A stretch of 57,001 bases of DNA from CAZJLN01 sp964540765 (GCA_964540765.1 CAZINW010000011.1:1-57001); one strand, 5' to 3'; shown: positions 42,618 to 51,194, counted from the first letter of the stretch. Notes: generated from the sequence alone by a model not told the origin. Made by a program: numbers and translations.

Positions 42618-43802
42618 TTACTCAAGTATCCCAAGTTCTTTTCCAACCTTGTGAAATGCTTCCAATGCCTGGTCAAGGTCTGCCTGTGAATGGGCGGCGG
42701 AGATCATCACGCGGATGCGCGCTTTGCCCTGTGGGACAGTGGGGAAGCCCAATGCCATGGCAAAAACACCTTCTTCAAATAATCTTCGGCTGAACTCACG
42801 TGCCAGTTGGACCTCACCGAGCATCACAGGTGTGATGGGCGTTTGAGTCAGACCGGTATCAAAGCCAAGATTACGCATTTCTTTTTGGAAGTAACCAGCA
42901 TTGGACCAGAGCTGATCGACCAATTCTGTTGATTCTTCCAGTAAATCCACAGCTGCAATGCAGGCGGCGGTATCAGGGACGGTGACCGCAGAGGAAAACA
43001 GGAAAGGTCGTCCACGTTGGCGCAGCCATTCAATGATACGGGCATTGCCGGCAACCACACCGCCCATAACCCCAAAGGCTTTGGAGAAAGTACCCACTTC
43101 CACATCCACCCGACCATGCAGATGGAAGTGATCGACAATGCCACGACCCCCCTCACCCAGGACGCCTTCGCCGTGGGCATCATCCACCATTAACATCAAT
43201 CCATAGGCTTCGGCCACGTCCGCCAGTTTATCCAACGGGGCGTAGTCACCATCCATGCTGAAAACACCATCGGTGATGATCAGTGCACGGCGGAATTGTC
43301 CCCGGTTTTCACGGATGGCTGCTTCCAAGGCGGCAGGATCACAATGCGCGTAGCGGACGATGCGGGCTCCTGACAAACGAGAACCGTCGATGATGCTGGC
43401 GTGATTGAGCTCATCTGAAAAGATCACATCTTCTCTGCCAACCAACGCAGGGATTGTGGCACCATTGGCACAAAAACCGGATTGAAAGGTAATGGCAGCA
43501 TCCACTCGTTTAAATGCTGCCATGCGCCGCTCAAGCTCAAGATGCAAATCCATGGTTCCTGCGATGGAACGAACAGCACCAGGTCCAACGCCATATTTTT
43601 GCATGGCTTCTTCAGCGGCTTTGACCATCTTGGGGTGATTTGCCAGACCCAGATAATTATTTGAACAGAAATTGAGTACTTTTTTGCCATCAACGATCAA
43701 CCACGCGCCCTGGGGTGAGCTGAGCGTACGAATGGTATTATAAAAACCGGTTTTACGCAGATTTTCAAGTTCTTCATCGATCCATGCCAATTTATCAGTC
43801 AT
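42618..43802 (-). CDS. kbl: Glycine C-acetyltransferase (2-amino-3-ketobutyrate CoA ligase)
   Basis: 394 residues. LTLV-type KBL/ALAS family features: NNYLGLANHPKMV, GVGPGAVRSIAGTMDLHLELER, DDAHGEGVLGEGGRG and GTFSKAFGVMGG with the PLP lysine in FSKAFG. Converts threonine-derived 2-amino-3-oxobutyrate plus CoA to glycine and acetyl-CoA. No threonine dehydrogenase is in the window. A TATAAT lies on the minus strand just upstream (43862-43867). Confidence 0.93.
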   Translation of the reverse strand: MTDKLAWIDEELENLRKTGFYNTIRTLSSPQGAWLIVDGKKVLNFCSNNYLGLANHPKMVKAAEEAMQKYGVGPGAVRSIAGTMDLHLELERRMAAFKRVDAAITFQSGFCANGATIPALVGREDVIFSDELNHASIIDGSRLSGARIVRYAHCDPAALEAAIRENRGQFRRALIITDGVFSMDGDYAPLDKLADVAEAYGLMLMVDDAHGEGVLGEGGRGIVDHFHLHGRVDVEVGTFSKAFGVMGGVVAGNARIIEWLRQRGRPFLFSSAVTVPDTAACIAAVDLLEESTELVDQLWSNAGYFQKEMRNLGFDTGLTQTPITPVMLGEVQLAREFSRRLFEEGVFAMALGFPTVPQGKARIRVMISAAHSQADLDQALEAFHKVGKELGILE

Positions 43803-43861
43803 TGTTTCCTCAACTAATCAAGATTTTTTTACCCGCGGAATTAGTGCGCACAGGTGAGATT

Positions 43862-43867
43862 ATTATA
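43862..43867 (-). promoter_or_regulatory. Candidate -10 box of kbl
   Basis: Exact TATAAT on the minus strand about 60 nt before the kbl start. The hexamer 17 nt upstream is poor. A run of CCCTTGACAG repeats lies a little further upstream; on this strand it does not present TTGACA. Confidence 0.35.
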
Positions 43868-43890
43868 CACCAGGGCGATTTTTGCTATTG

Positions 43891-43930
43891 CCCTTGACAG
43901 CCCCCTTGACAGCCCTTGACAGCCCTTGAG
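43891..43930. repeat. Tandem decanucleotide repeat CCCTTGACAG
   Basis: Three copies (43891-43900, 43903-43912, 43913-43922), with two extra C bases between the first and second, and a truncated fourth (43923-43930, CCCTTGAG). Each contains TTGACA on the plus strand, but plus strand is antisense to the flanking genes. Confidence 0.85.
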
Positions 43931-43953
43931 TTTGGCTGCTGAAGGGCTTTTGA

Positions 43954-45999
43954 TCACCTGAATTTAATCTCCCAAAGGTGCACATGAGCAATTTCAGGAT
44001 CATTGATGCTGAAAACCTCAATCTCCATGCTTTCCACTTGATAGCTTGAACCAAATGCCAAATCAACGATTTGGATGGTATTGGATTCACCCACTTCCTT
44101 TGAAAACTCAATGGTTTCACCTTTGGCACGTGGATTTATTCTCACCGTCACGCGCGTGCTGGCGCCGCCGACAGATGCTGCCAGACCCCGCATTTCTATA
44201 GGCTCTGGAAAGGTGAGAATGATCCTGAGGGGATTGGCTTCAAAGGTACGGATGAGGGTTTCCTCATCCCCATCAAAGGCCTGTTCGACCTGGTTGATAT
44301 CCAGCAAGGGATACTGCACCCTGACGGTCTTATCAAAAAGCAGGATCTCGGATTCCTGCAATTGACGGCGTAAGGCTATTTCTTCCGCCAGGATTTGGTC
44401 GATTTCCGGGACGTAACCGAGGCTGACAAAATAAAAACAGGGTGTTCCGTCAGGACATGGCAGGGTTTTGGCAATTTCAATATCTGTAAATTTCTTTGTC
44501 TCAAGCATCCAGGTGTATTCATTGGGAAGCATGATGAAAAGAGTGTCTGGATCGAGTGGGAGGTGATTCATGGCATATTCTTCGATGGTGCCGATGGTGA
44601 TGGGTAAGGAATCCCCTAAGAAATAACGTGCAATCACGTCGGCACCGTTTGCCCAGGAAGGGCTCAAAATTATTTTTCGTTCAGGTTCGTCTGTATTGAT
44701 GGCTTTGATCTCAGCAAAAAGCGTCTGCCCTCCATACTGCATGCCATAAAGGCCATAATCATCATACCAGGTGGGTCCATTGACCAAGACTTCGCGCAAC
44801 ATCCAAATGCAGGTGGCTGCTAGAAAGCCAAAGGTGACCAGGCCGGTTACTTTCAGTGGGAATCTGTACTTTATGAGTCTCTGCAAGAACCATTCCACAC
44901 CAAGCGCGGTGAGCAGTGTGGCAGGGACGACAAGCACAAGCAGGCGGGTGATGGCAATATCCACGATCGCTGCCCCGGCAGGCGCCGCCAGCAGGCTAAA
45001 GACGAGTGCGCGGTATTCCGATTTTTTGAAATACTTGAAACAGCGGAAAAGACCCACCATCAGGAAGGGGAAACCTGTCAGGAGGAAATGCCCCATGTCC
45101 TTCATGCGGTGGCGGATCAAATCCACGTCGTTGGGCAGGTACCAGTAAAGCGGATTGAGACCTTTAAAGTAGCGAAGCAGGTATTGCCAGAGTTTCTCGT
45201 GCAGTGGAATGGGTTCCACCCAGTAAGAATGCAACTGCTGCAGGTGATGCTGTATCTCAATTCCCTGGGTAAGCCTGAAACGGAAGTAGGGCGCTGCCAA
45301 CAGCCCCAAAAAAAGAAGGGCGGGAAGGACTGTTTTTCGCTGCTGCCAATGGTAACGCAGGTCAGAGAATATCAAGAAAAGACCAGTTACAACGATCACT
45401 ACCTGGCCGGGGCTGTAGGCATAAAAGGCAAGAGCGCCAAGGATAAAAGTGGGATAGAGATACTTGGGATCTTTATACCGATAGGAGAGGTAAACATATA
45501 GGAAACCCGCATACAAGGAAGCCATCAGCGTGGTTTCAAAGGCAGTGCGTGAGTGCAGGAACCAGGCTGGTGTAACGGCAAGGAGCAGCGGTCCCAACCA
45601 CCAATGCTGCACCTTGAAAAAATCACGCAAAATTAAACCAAGAAAGACAGCTGCCAACAAAGTGGCGACAACGGCAGCCCCGCGCGTCACCAGGATTGAA
45701 CGTCCAAATAGAAGCTGGGGGATAACCTGCCAGTAGACAGAAAGGCCCAGGTTGTATTGACTGCCATTTTCAAAGTAAGTCGGGAGAAAGATACCGTTAG
45801 GATCATGAAGATGATTGGCGACCAGGTCAGCAGCCGCAACCGACTGAATGGCTTCATCGGTGAAAAAGAAGATAGGAAAATCAGCCAGACCAATCAACCG
45901 GGTTGCTAGGTAGAGCAAAATGGCTACAAAAAACAGCCAGGTTTGCAGGTTTACTTTTTTAAGCATATGTCTCAGGTCTTGTTTTGTGAGGTGAGCCAT
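43954..45999 (-). CDS. GT-C membrane glycosyltransferase (GT39-like) with large C-terminal domain
   Basis: 681 residues. About 11-13 membrane segments, starting with LQTWLFFVAILLYLATR; first loop DFPIFFFTDEAIQSVAA holds the expected acidic residues. Residues after about 470 form a soluble beta-rich domain with the string RVQYPLLDINQVEQAF. An in-frame ATG at 46131 would add 44 residues; I chose 45999 because it starts at the first typical hydrophobic entry and sits about 45 nt after a TGCTATAAT extended -10. Probably transfers a sugar or lipid-phosphate sugar to a glycan or protein outside the membrane. Confidence 0.68.
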   Translation of the reverse strand: MAHLTKQDLRHMLKKVNLQTWLFFVAILLYLATRLIGLADFPIFFFTDEAIQSVAAADLVANHLHDPNGIFLPTYFENGSQYNLGLSVYWQVIPQLLFGRSILVTRGAAVVATLLAAVFLGLILRDFFKVQHWWLGPLLLAVTPAWFLHSRTAFETTLMASLYAGFLYVYLSYRYKDPKYLYPTFILGALAFYAYSPGQVVIVVTGLFLIFSDLRYHWQQRKTVLPALLFLGLLAAPYFRFRLTQGIEIQHHLQQLHSYWVEPIPLHEKLWQYLLRYFKGLNPLYWYLPNDVDLIRHRMKDMGHFLLTGFPFLMVGLFRCFKYFKKSEYRALVFSLLAAPAGAAIVDIAITRLLVLVVPATLLTALGVEWFLQRLIKYRFPLKVTGLVTFGFLAATCIWMLREVLVNGPTWYDDYGLYGMQYGGQTLFAEIKAINTDEPERKIILSPSWANGADVIARYFLGDSLPITIGTIEEYAMNHLPLDPDTLFIMLPNEYTWMLETKKFTDIEIAKTLPCPDGTPCFYFVSLGYVPEIDQILAEEIALRRQLQESEILLFDKTVRVQYPLLDINQVEQAFDGDEETLIRTFEANPLRIILTFPEPIEMRGLAASVGGASTRVTVRINPRAKGETIEFSKEVGESNTIQIVDLAFGSSYQVESMEIEVFSINDPEIAHVHLWEIKFR

Positions 46000-46042
46000 G
46001 TCAATCTGCGTGAGATAATTCTTAAAATGGGCTTTCAGGGTG

Positions 46043-46048
46043 ATTATA
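46043..46048 (-). promoter_or_regulatory. Extended -10 (TGCTATAAT) for the GT39-like gene
   Basis: On the minus strand the sequence reads ATGCTATAATCACC, that is TGN plus TATAAT. A TTGATG lies 14 nt further upstream, slightly too close for a -35. It points away from the gatC promoter about 40 nt away. Confidence 0.5.
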
Positions 46049-46085
46049 GCATGTCCGAAGTTCATCAAAAATGACAATTCCTTGC

Positions 46086-46091
46086 TATAAT
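46086..46091 (+). promoter_or_regulatory. Candidate -10 box of gatCAB
   Basis: Exact TATAAT on the plus strand. TTCATC at 46061-46066 is a poor -35 at 19 nt. Expected start near 46098, giving an approximately 80-nt leader before gatC. Confidence 0.4.
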
Positions 46092-46177
46092 TGGCAGGCA
46101 AGATAAGAATCACACAGGACACCTCATTCAATTAAAACAAGGCGTAGTCAATAAGTGTATTACGATTGGAAAAATGC

Positions 46178-46501
46178 ATGTCTCAAGAACATATAACACC
46201 TGAAATTTTTGAGAAATTGGTAGATCTGGCGGCAATTGCCCTGGATCCGAGCCAAAATGAATATTTGCGCTCTGAGCTTAATAAGCAATTGACAGCCATC
46301 CATGAGCTGATGGCTATCCCGCTGGATGAGTCAACACCGATGGCTTTGCATGGGATCAGCTACACCCCGGATGACAGACCACCTTTGCGGGAAGACACCC
46401 CCATCGCTTTTGGCAACGCTGATGAAATCATTTCACAGGCGCCCGTCAGCGAAGACCGGTATATTGTGGTTCCCGATATTCCACATGAAGGGCTGGAATA
46501 A
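46178..46501 (+). CDS. gatC: Asp/Glu-tRNA amidotransferase subunit C
   Basis: 107 residues. EIFEKLVDLAAIAL, LNKQLTAIHELM, PLREDTP and IVVPDIPHEG are standard GatC features. It stabilises GatA and GatB in the amidotransferase that makes Gln-tRNA and Asn-tRNA by transamidation. An upstream TTG at 46166 would add four residues; I chose the ATG at 46178. Confidence 0.9.
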   Translation: MSQEHITPEIFEKLVDLAAIALDPSQNEYLRSELNKQLTAIHELMAIPLDESTPMALHGISYTPDDRPPLREDTPIAFGNADEIISQAPVSEDRYIVVPDIPHEGLE

Positions 46502-46503
46502 GC

Positions 46504-48102
46504 ATGGCAATCATTGATAAAACAGCAGACGAGATTGCACAATTGGTGAAAAGTGGCGAGATTTCTGCCACCAAGATAGTGGATGCTGCTTATGCCCGCA
46601 TTGAAGCGGTGGATGGACAGAGCGGTGAATTGGATCATGGGGAGATCAGCGAGCTTGATAAAAAATCTGTGCATGCTTTTATCAACCTGACAAAAGACCT
46701 GGCTTATACACAAGCTGAAGCTGTCAATCAAAAAATCACTCAGGGCGAAGACCCTGGCATGCTGGCAGGGGTGCCGGTCACGATCAAGGATATCTTTTGC
46801 ATTCAAAACATCCTCACGACCGCGGGTTCGCGCATGCTGGCTAACTTCAAATCCCCCTATACAGCAACACCGGTGAAACGATTGATGGATGCAGGAGCCT
46901 TGATCCTGGGGAAAGTCAACCTGGATGAATTCACCTATGGCTCATCCAGTGAATCCAGCGCCTTCCAACCCAGCCCACGCAATCCCTGGAATACGGAGCA
47001 TGTGCCCGGCGGTTCCTCGGGTGGCAGCACTGCATCGGTGGCAGCCAGAGAGGCTGCACTGTCTTTAGGGACAGACACAGGTGGTTCAATCAGGCAGCCG
47101 GCAGCATTCAGCGGCGTGATCGGGATGAAACCAACTTATGGTCGGGTATCCCGCTATGGTTTGATCGCCTTTGGTTCCTCACTGGATTGCCCAGGCCCGA
47201 TTGCGCGCACGGTGAAGGATGCTGCCCTGATGTTGCAGGTGATGGCTGGACATGACCCGCAGGACAGTACCAGCTCAATGCGACCTGTGCCCGATTATCT
47301 GGCAATGCTTGAGGAGCGCGTGCGAGGGCTTCGCATTGGCTTGTCACCGGATTATTTCCGCGTCAGTTATCCCGACCTTTCTACGGGCGAAGTGCTGTAC
47401 AAACCGATACAGGCTGAGATCAAAAGTGCCGTGATGCACGTGGCTGAGGTATTGGCAAACCTGGGGGCGGAGATCATCGAAGACGTCCCCATGCCAAATA
47501 CTGTGCATGGCATCCCGGTGTATTTTGTGATCAGCCGGGTGGAGGCAGCCTCCAATCTCCATCGCTTTGATGGAGTGAAATACGGTTACTTTACTCAAAA
47601 GCATGTTAACAATCTGAACGAATTATATCGACTGAACCGGGCAGAGGGTTTTGGACCGGAGCCCAAGCTGCGCATCCTGATGGGCATGTACGTCAGCGCT
47701 GCGAAACACAGCGCCCAATATTATCAACGAGCTTTACGCGTGCGCAGCATGATCAGGCATGATTTTGATACTGCGTTTGACCCAAAGGGTTCTTATCGTC
47801 TTGATGCATTGTTAACATCACCCACACCAACCACAGCGTTTAAAATGAATGAACTGTATGGCGACTCAGTGTTGATGCAGATTGCGGATCAATTTACTGT
47901 GACTGCCAATCATGCCGGTATACCGGGGATCACCATTCCAGCCGGCTTTGACCAGGCAGGTCTACCGATTGGCATTCAATTCCTGGGGCCTGATTTCCGT
48001 GAGGATCTGATCCTGAGGGTGGCACATGCCTATGAACAAGCGACCCTCAATGAGGCATGGCGAAAGATAAAACCTCAGGTTCTGATAAATGTGGAGGACT
48101 AA
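46504..48102 (+). CDS. gatA: Asp/Glu-tRNA amidotransferase subunit A
   Basis: 532 residues, amidase-signature enzyme. The catalytic triad region is VTIKDIF (Lys), GGSSGGSTASVAA (cis-Ser and Ser), and the C-terminal part has NHAGIPGITIPAGF. Hydrolyses glutamine to supply ammonia to GatB. Two bases separate it from gatC and it is directly followed by gatB. Confidence 0.95.
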   Translation: MAIIDKTADEIAQLVKSGEISATKIVDAAYARIEAVDGQSGELDHGEISELDKKSVHAFINLTKDLAYTQAEAVNQKITQGEDPGMLAGVPVTIKDIFCIQNILTTAGSRMLANFKSPYTATPVKRLMDAGALILGKVNLDEFTYGSSSESSAFQPSPRNPWNTEHVPGGSSGGSTASVAAREAALSLGTDTGGSIRQPAAFSGVIGMKPTYGRVSRYGLIAFGSSLDCPGPIARTVKDAALMLQVMAGHDPQDSTSSMRPVPDYLAMLEERVRGLRIGLSPDYFRVSYPDLSTGEVLYKPIQAEIKSAVMHVAEVLANLGAEIIEDVPMPNTVHGIPVYFVISRVEAASNLHRFDGVKYGYFTQKHVNNLNELYRLNRAEGFGPEPKLRILMGMYVSAAKHSAQYYQRALRVRSMIRHDFDTAFDPKGSYRLDALLTSPTPTTAFKMNELYGDSVLMQIADQFTVTANHAGIPGITIPAGFDQAGLPIGIQFLGPDFREDLILRVAHAYEQATLNEAWRKIKPQVLINVED

Positions 48103-49545
48103 ATGATGACTGACTATGAAGCTGTAATTGGTCTCGAGACCCACATCCAACTTAATACCACAACCAAGATTTTCTGTAGTTGCAAGGCTGACTCATGGGA
48201 TGCACTTCCAAACAGCAATATCTGTCCTGTCTGCAGTGGGATGCCGGGTGTTTTACCTGTTTTGAACCAGGTTGCTGTTGAAAAAGGAACCAGGCTGGCT
48301 GCTGCCATGCATGCAGAAATTCGCCTAACTTCCTATTTTGACCGGAAAAACTATTTCTACCCCGACCTGCCAAAGGGGTTTCAGATCACACAATTTGACC
48401 AATCCATTGGCAAAGGTGGTTATCTTGACCTGCCCATGCCCGATGGGACTGTGACGCACGTGCGCATTCATAAATTGCATCTTGAAGAGGATGCGGGCAA
48501 GACCAAGAATGAACATGGTGAGCGCCTGATCGATTTCAACCGCTGTGGGGTACCGCTGGTGGAAATGGTGACGGAACCTGATCTGCGAACTGCTGATGAA
48601 GCCGCGCAGTATTTGATCCGCCTGCGCCAGTTACTGCGCTGGATCGGGGTTTCAGAGGCGGATATGGAAAAGGGACATCTGCGCTGTGACGCCAATGTGT
48701 CCATTCGCGAGAGGGGCAGCCAGGTGTTGAATCCCAAGTCAGAGATCAAGAATATCAACTCCATTGATGCCGTCCGCAATGCCATCAATTTTGAAATTGA
48801 GCGCCAGATCAAAGAGGTGAATGCAGGCAGGTGTATTGAGTCATGGACATTGGATTGGGACGATGCGAAGGGCACTCTCAAGAAAATGCGTTCCAAAGAA
48901 ACCGAGGCAGATTACCGGTATTTTCGCGAGCCGGACCTGCTGCCGCTGCAATTATCCCAAACATGGGTGGACGCCATCATCGCAGAACTGCCGGAATTAC
49001 CTCTGGCGAGGCGACAGCGCTTCATGGAGGCTTATGGTTTGTCACCGTATGATGCTGAGATACTGACGACGGACAGGACGCTTTCGGATTATTATGAGAC
49101 GGCTGTGTACGCTTATGGCGGAGAAGCTAAAGTTGTTTCGAACTGGATCATGAATGACCTGCTGAGGGTGCTGAATGAATTGAACTTGAGTGCGGATGAA
49201 CTGAGGTTGACTCCGGAGTATTTGGCTGACATCCTCAAGATGATCGATGCAGGCAAGATCAATGCATCCACCGGCAAAAGTTTGCTCAGAAAGGTGCAGG
49301 AGAGCGGCAAGGCACCAGGTGAAATTGTTGAGAAGGAAAGTTTGGGACTTTTGGAGGACGACCAGGAGATCCGCAAGGTGGTGGAGAGCGTCATGGTAGC
49401 AAATCCGGCAGAGGTGATCAGCTTCAGGGAGGGCAAGGAGAGCCTGATCGGTTGGTTCCTGGGGCAGGTAATGCGCCAGACCGGTGGCAAAGTTGACCCA
49501 AAAATGGCACGGCAAATCTTGCTGGAACTTTTGAGTGGAAAATAG
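48103..49545 (+). CDS. gatB: Asp/Glu-tRNA amidotransferase subunit B
   Basis: 480 residues: YEAVIGLETHIQLNT, ICPVCSGMPGVLPVLN, FDRKNYFYPDLPKG and KTKNEHGERLIDFNRCGVP are the canonical GatB blocks, with CSC...CPVC zinc cysteines and a YqeY-like tail. It amidates Glu-tRNA(Gln) or Asp-tRNA(Asn) with ammonia from GatA. Start at 48103 or 48106 (ATGATG) cannot be separated. Confidence 0.95.
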   Translation: MMTDYEAVIGLETHIQLNTTTKIFCSCKADSWDALPNSNICPVCSGMPGVLPVLNQVAVEKGTRLAAAMHAEIRLTSYFDRKNYFYPDLPKGFQITQFDQSIGKGGYLDLPMPDGTVTHVRIHKLHLEEDAGKTKNEHGERLIDFNRCGVPLVEMVTEPDLRTADEAAQYLIRLRQLLRWIGVSEADMEKGHLRCDANVSIRERGSQVLNPKSEIKNINSIDAVRNAINFEIERQIKEVNAGRCIESWTLDWDDAKGTLKKMRSKETEADYRYFREPDLLPLQLSQTWVDAIIAELPELPLARRQRFMEAYGLSPYDAEILTTDRTLSDYYETAVYAYGGEAKVVSNWIMNDLLRVLNELNLSADELRLTPEYLADILKMIDAGKINASTGKSLLRKVQESGKAPGEIVEKESLGLLEDDQEIRKVVESVMVANPAEVISFREGKESLIGWFLGQVMRQTGGKVDPKMARQILLELLSGK

Positions 49546-49600
49546 AGGGGGGATGGCTATTGACCATCTGATGGGATTCGCATAAAATAGAGGTCACTTT

Positions 49601-49672
49601 GCGGGCGTCGCCAAGTGGTAAGGCATCAGCCTTCCAAGCTGACATTCGCCGGTTCGAATCCGGTCGCCCGCT
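49601..49672 (+). tRNA. tRNA-Gly (TCC)
   Basis: Acceptor stem GCGGGCG (49601-49607) pairs with CGCCCGC (49665-49671). D arm GCC..GGC, anticodon loop CTTCCAA with TCC anticodon read from TTCC, and T arm GCCGG-TTCGAAT-CCGGT. The discriminator base T at 49672 is followed directly by seven more T and a G, so no CCA is encoded and the T run could terminate transcription. It lies 56 nt downstream of gatB, same strand. Confidence 0.95.
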
Positions 49673-49991
49673 TTTTTTTGTTTAATAGCCGGAGAGTTGG
49701 GTAGGTAAATAGTCAGGCAGTCGAAAAGTGGATAGTCGAACAAACAAGAAAGCGATGCCGGTTTTATGGAAGGACTGGTATTAAGGTGACTTGAAAGTTT
49801 GCAATCCCAAGGGACGCACAGCGAGATCGGAAAGAACGCCAAGAGCGCACACGCTGTATCCCGTGGGAAGTAAAAATACACACACCCTGACCGTGCCCCA
49901 ATGAAGTGGACGGAAAGAAAGGAAAGCGAAGCATGGCAGCAATATTCACATGCCTGCCCGTGTGGGAGGTAATTACAGCGAATTGGTGAAA

Positions 49992-50296
49992 TTAAAGGTA
50001 AGAAAGTAAACCGAATAATTGCTCTATATGAGGAATATTCATGTGACTTAACAGTTCTTCAAGGAGCTTATTGCCGAGAGTATCATTCAATTCGGATACC
50101 CTGGGTTCTGAGTGAATTCAAGCTTACAGAGCATCTTACAGGCAGGGTTGTTGATTTAGAATTTTTTTCAAGTACGAAATTTGATTGCTCTAACATTGAA
50201 AGTTTCTGATTGGCGATTTCAAATAGTGGCATAGCATTTTTCCAAAAATTGTTTTTATTGTCGAAGGAGTAGGCTAACTACTGATTCTTCAGGCAT
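49992..50296 (-). pseudogene. Possible frameshifted small gene
   Basis: Three adjoining reading frames on the minus strand carry plausible peptides: MPEESVVSLL (from ATG 50296), then FWKNAMPLFEIANQKLSML, VLEKNSKSTTLPVRCSV, then ELNDTLGNKLLEELLSHMN, IPHIEQLFGLLSYL to a TAA at 49992. Two frame changes would be needed. No similarity is claimed; it might be chance. Confidence 0.25.
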
Positions 50297-50323
50297 TCAT
50301 TTTACTGTATTATGCCACAGAAT

Positions 50324-50354
50324 CAAAAAGCGCCCTCCATGTCTGGAGAGCGCT
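50324..50354 (-). terminator. Rho-independent terminator
   Basis: Stem AGCGCCCTCCA (50329-50339), loop TGTC, TGGAGAGCGCT (50344-50354); on the minus strand the hairpin is followed by TTTTT (50324-50328). It lies just after the DUF35 tail relic at 50386-50430, so it belonged to that lost gene. Confidence 0.75.
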
Positions 50355-50385
50355 ATCATTATTCTGTTTTCTTTTGCTATGCCTG

Positions 50386-50440
50386 CATCACCGGTCTGAA
50401 CTTGTACCCATACATACGACTCGGTCCGCGGTGCAATCAT
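50386..50440 (-). pseudogene. DUF35 OB-fold 3' end remnant (copy 1)
   Basis: The minus strand reads LHRGPSRMYGYKFRPVMQA and a stop in frame, matching the C-terminus YGYKFRPVMQG of the intact gene at 51195. An in-frame stop lies directly upstream of LHRGP. Only the last ~18 codons and the terminator survive. Confidence 0.6.
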
Positions 50441-50472
50441 ATCGATCCAATTATTATCTATCGGGTGTATCC

Positions 50473-50513
50473 TTGACAAACCAGAGTAAATACTGTACAG
50501 TCAACCTGTACAG
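50473..50513 (+). promoter_or_regulatory. YefM/YoeB promoter with two TGTACA operators
   Basis: TTGACA at 50473-50478, a 17-nt spacer and TACAGT at 50496-50501. Two copies of the palindrome CTGTACAG lie at 50493-50500 and 50506-50513, 13 nt centre to centre. The known E. coli yefM-yoeB operator likewise uses two palindromes with a TGTACA core at 12-nt spacing. The first copy overlaps the -10, so binding would block the promoter. Confidence 0.75.
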
Positions 50514-50525
50514 AATGGAGCAAAA

Positions 50526-50804
50526 ATGACAATTCAAACTACATATACTCAAGCTCGTGATGGGCTGGCGAAATTACTGAATCAGGTGACACACAACCGC
50601 GAAGTGGTCTTGATCCAACGTCGGGGCGAAGAAGAAGTTGCAATGATCGCCGCCTCAGAACTGGAAAGCTTGATGGAAACTGCTTATCTGCTGCGTTCAC
50701 CTGCAAATGCTGAACGACTGCTTTCGGCGCTTGGGCGAGCATTGAAAAACGAATCACAACCTCTAACTGTGGACGCCTTGCGGCACGAGGTTAATCTTGA
50801 GTAA
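50526..50804 (+). CDS. yefM: YefM-family antitoxin
   Basis: 92 residues. TIQTTYTQARDGLAKLLNQVT and REVVLIQRRGEEEVAMIAA, ELESLMETAYLLRSPAN match the Phd/YefM fold: an N-terminal DNA-binding part and a C-terminal disordered tail that inhibits the toxin. GGAG lies 6-10 nt before the ATG. Overlaps the toxin start by eight bases. Confidence 0.9.
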   Translation: MTIQTTYTQARDGLAKLLNQVTHNREVVLIQRRGEEEVAMIAASELESLMETAYLLRSPANAERLLSALGRALKNESQPLTVDALRHEVNLE

Positions 50805-51066
50805 AAAGGTGCGAACGGCAGTGTTCCAATCTGAGTTCATTGAAGACCTGCGTTACTGGGTAGAAACTGACAGGAAACTTGCAATCCGGGCATTTGATCT
50901 GATTGAAGCCATATTGCGAGACCCTTTTGAGGGAATCGGCAAACCCGAACCTCTCAAATATTTAATTCCCGGGACATGGTCAAGAAGACTAACTCAGGAG
51001 CATCGCATCGTTTATTTTGTCCGAGATGATCAGATTGATTTCCTGCAAGCCAGATACCATTATTAA
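50797..51066 (+). CDS. yoeB: YoeB-type ribosome-dependent mRNA endonuclease toxin
   Basis: 89 residues from a TTG inside the antitoxin gene. SEFIEDLRYWVETDRK, GKPEPLKYLIPGTWSRRL, EHRIVYFV and the terminal ARYHY match YoeB. Glu51, Arg70, His88 and Tyr89 correspond to the catalytic Glu46, Arg65, His83 and Tyr84 of the E. coli toxin, so it should be active. Cleaves mRNA at the ribosomal A site when the antitoxin is lost. Confidence 0.92.
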   Translation: MSKKVRTAVFQSEFIEDLRYWVETDRKLAIRAFDLIEAILRDPFEGIGKPEPLKYLIPGTWSRRLTQEHRIVYFVRDDQIDFLQARYHY

Positions 51067-51098
51067 AAAACAAACCCCACTCAACAGATGAATGGGGT
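51065..51098 (-). terminator. Rho-independent terminator behind DUF35 copy 2
   Basis: ACCCCA..TGGGGT stem (51074-51079 with 51093-51098), with weaker CTCA/TGAA pairing inside; T-rich on the minus strand side (51065-51073). It may also serve yoeB on the plus strand, although the downstream T run there is weak. Confidence 0.55.
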
Positions 51099-51123
51099 GC
51101 TGAATTTTTAGAAAACAATTATT

Positions 51124-51185
51124 CTCAAGCTTGCATCACCGGTCTGAATTTATAGCCGCTAGCACCCCAGGGGTGTATATGATCA
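51124..51185 (-). pseudogene. DUF35 OB-fold 3' end remnant (copy 2)
   Basis: The minus strand reads YDHIHPWGASGYKFRPVMQA and a stop, a second diverged copy of the C-terminus of the DUF35 gene, located just behind that gene's own stop. Together with copy 1 it shows three gene ends with the same tail. Confidence 0.6.
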
Positions 51186-51194
51186 TACAAATAC

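Larger units (their letters stand above)
49680..50470. other. Gene-poor stretch between tRNA-Gly and the toxin-antitoxin pair
   Basis: No intact gene found. Contains a weak, frameshifted coding-like remnant on the minus strand (49992-50296), a terminator and DUF35 tail relic (50324-50480). No other features are supported. Low-GC patches lie around 50200-50300. Confidence 0.5.

Noticed and set aside
43891..43930. CRISPR-like array at the CCCTTGACAG repeat
   Set aside because: Units are 10 nt with at most 2-nt gaps and no spacers; no cas genes in the window.
43891..43930. Promoter array from the three TTGACA copies
   Set aside because: The orientation is antisense to the genes on both sides and there is no matching -10 at normal spacing.
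44075..45501. Plus-strand frames inside the GT39-like gene
   Set aside because: Short, without motifs, all antisense to a long membrane protein gene.
49594..49881. Minus-strand open frame across the tRNA-Gly
   Set aside because: It translates the antisense of the tRNA and spacer; the final part is the well-known false reading of a tRNA gene. No RBS.
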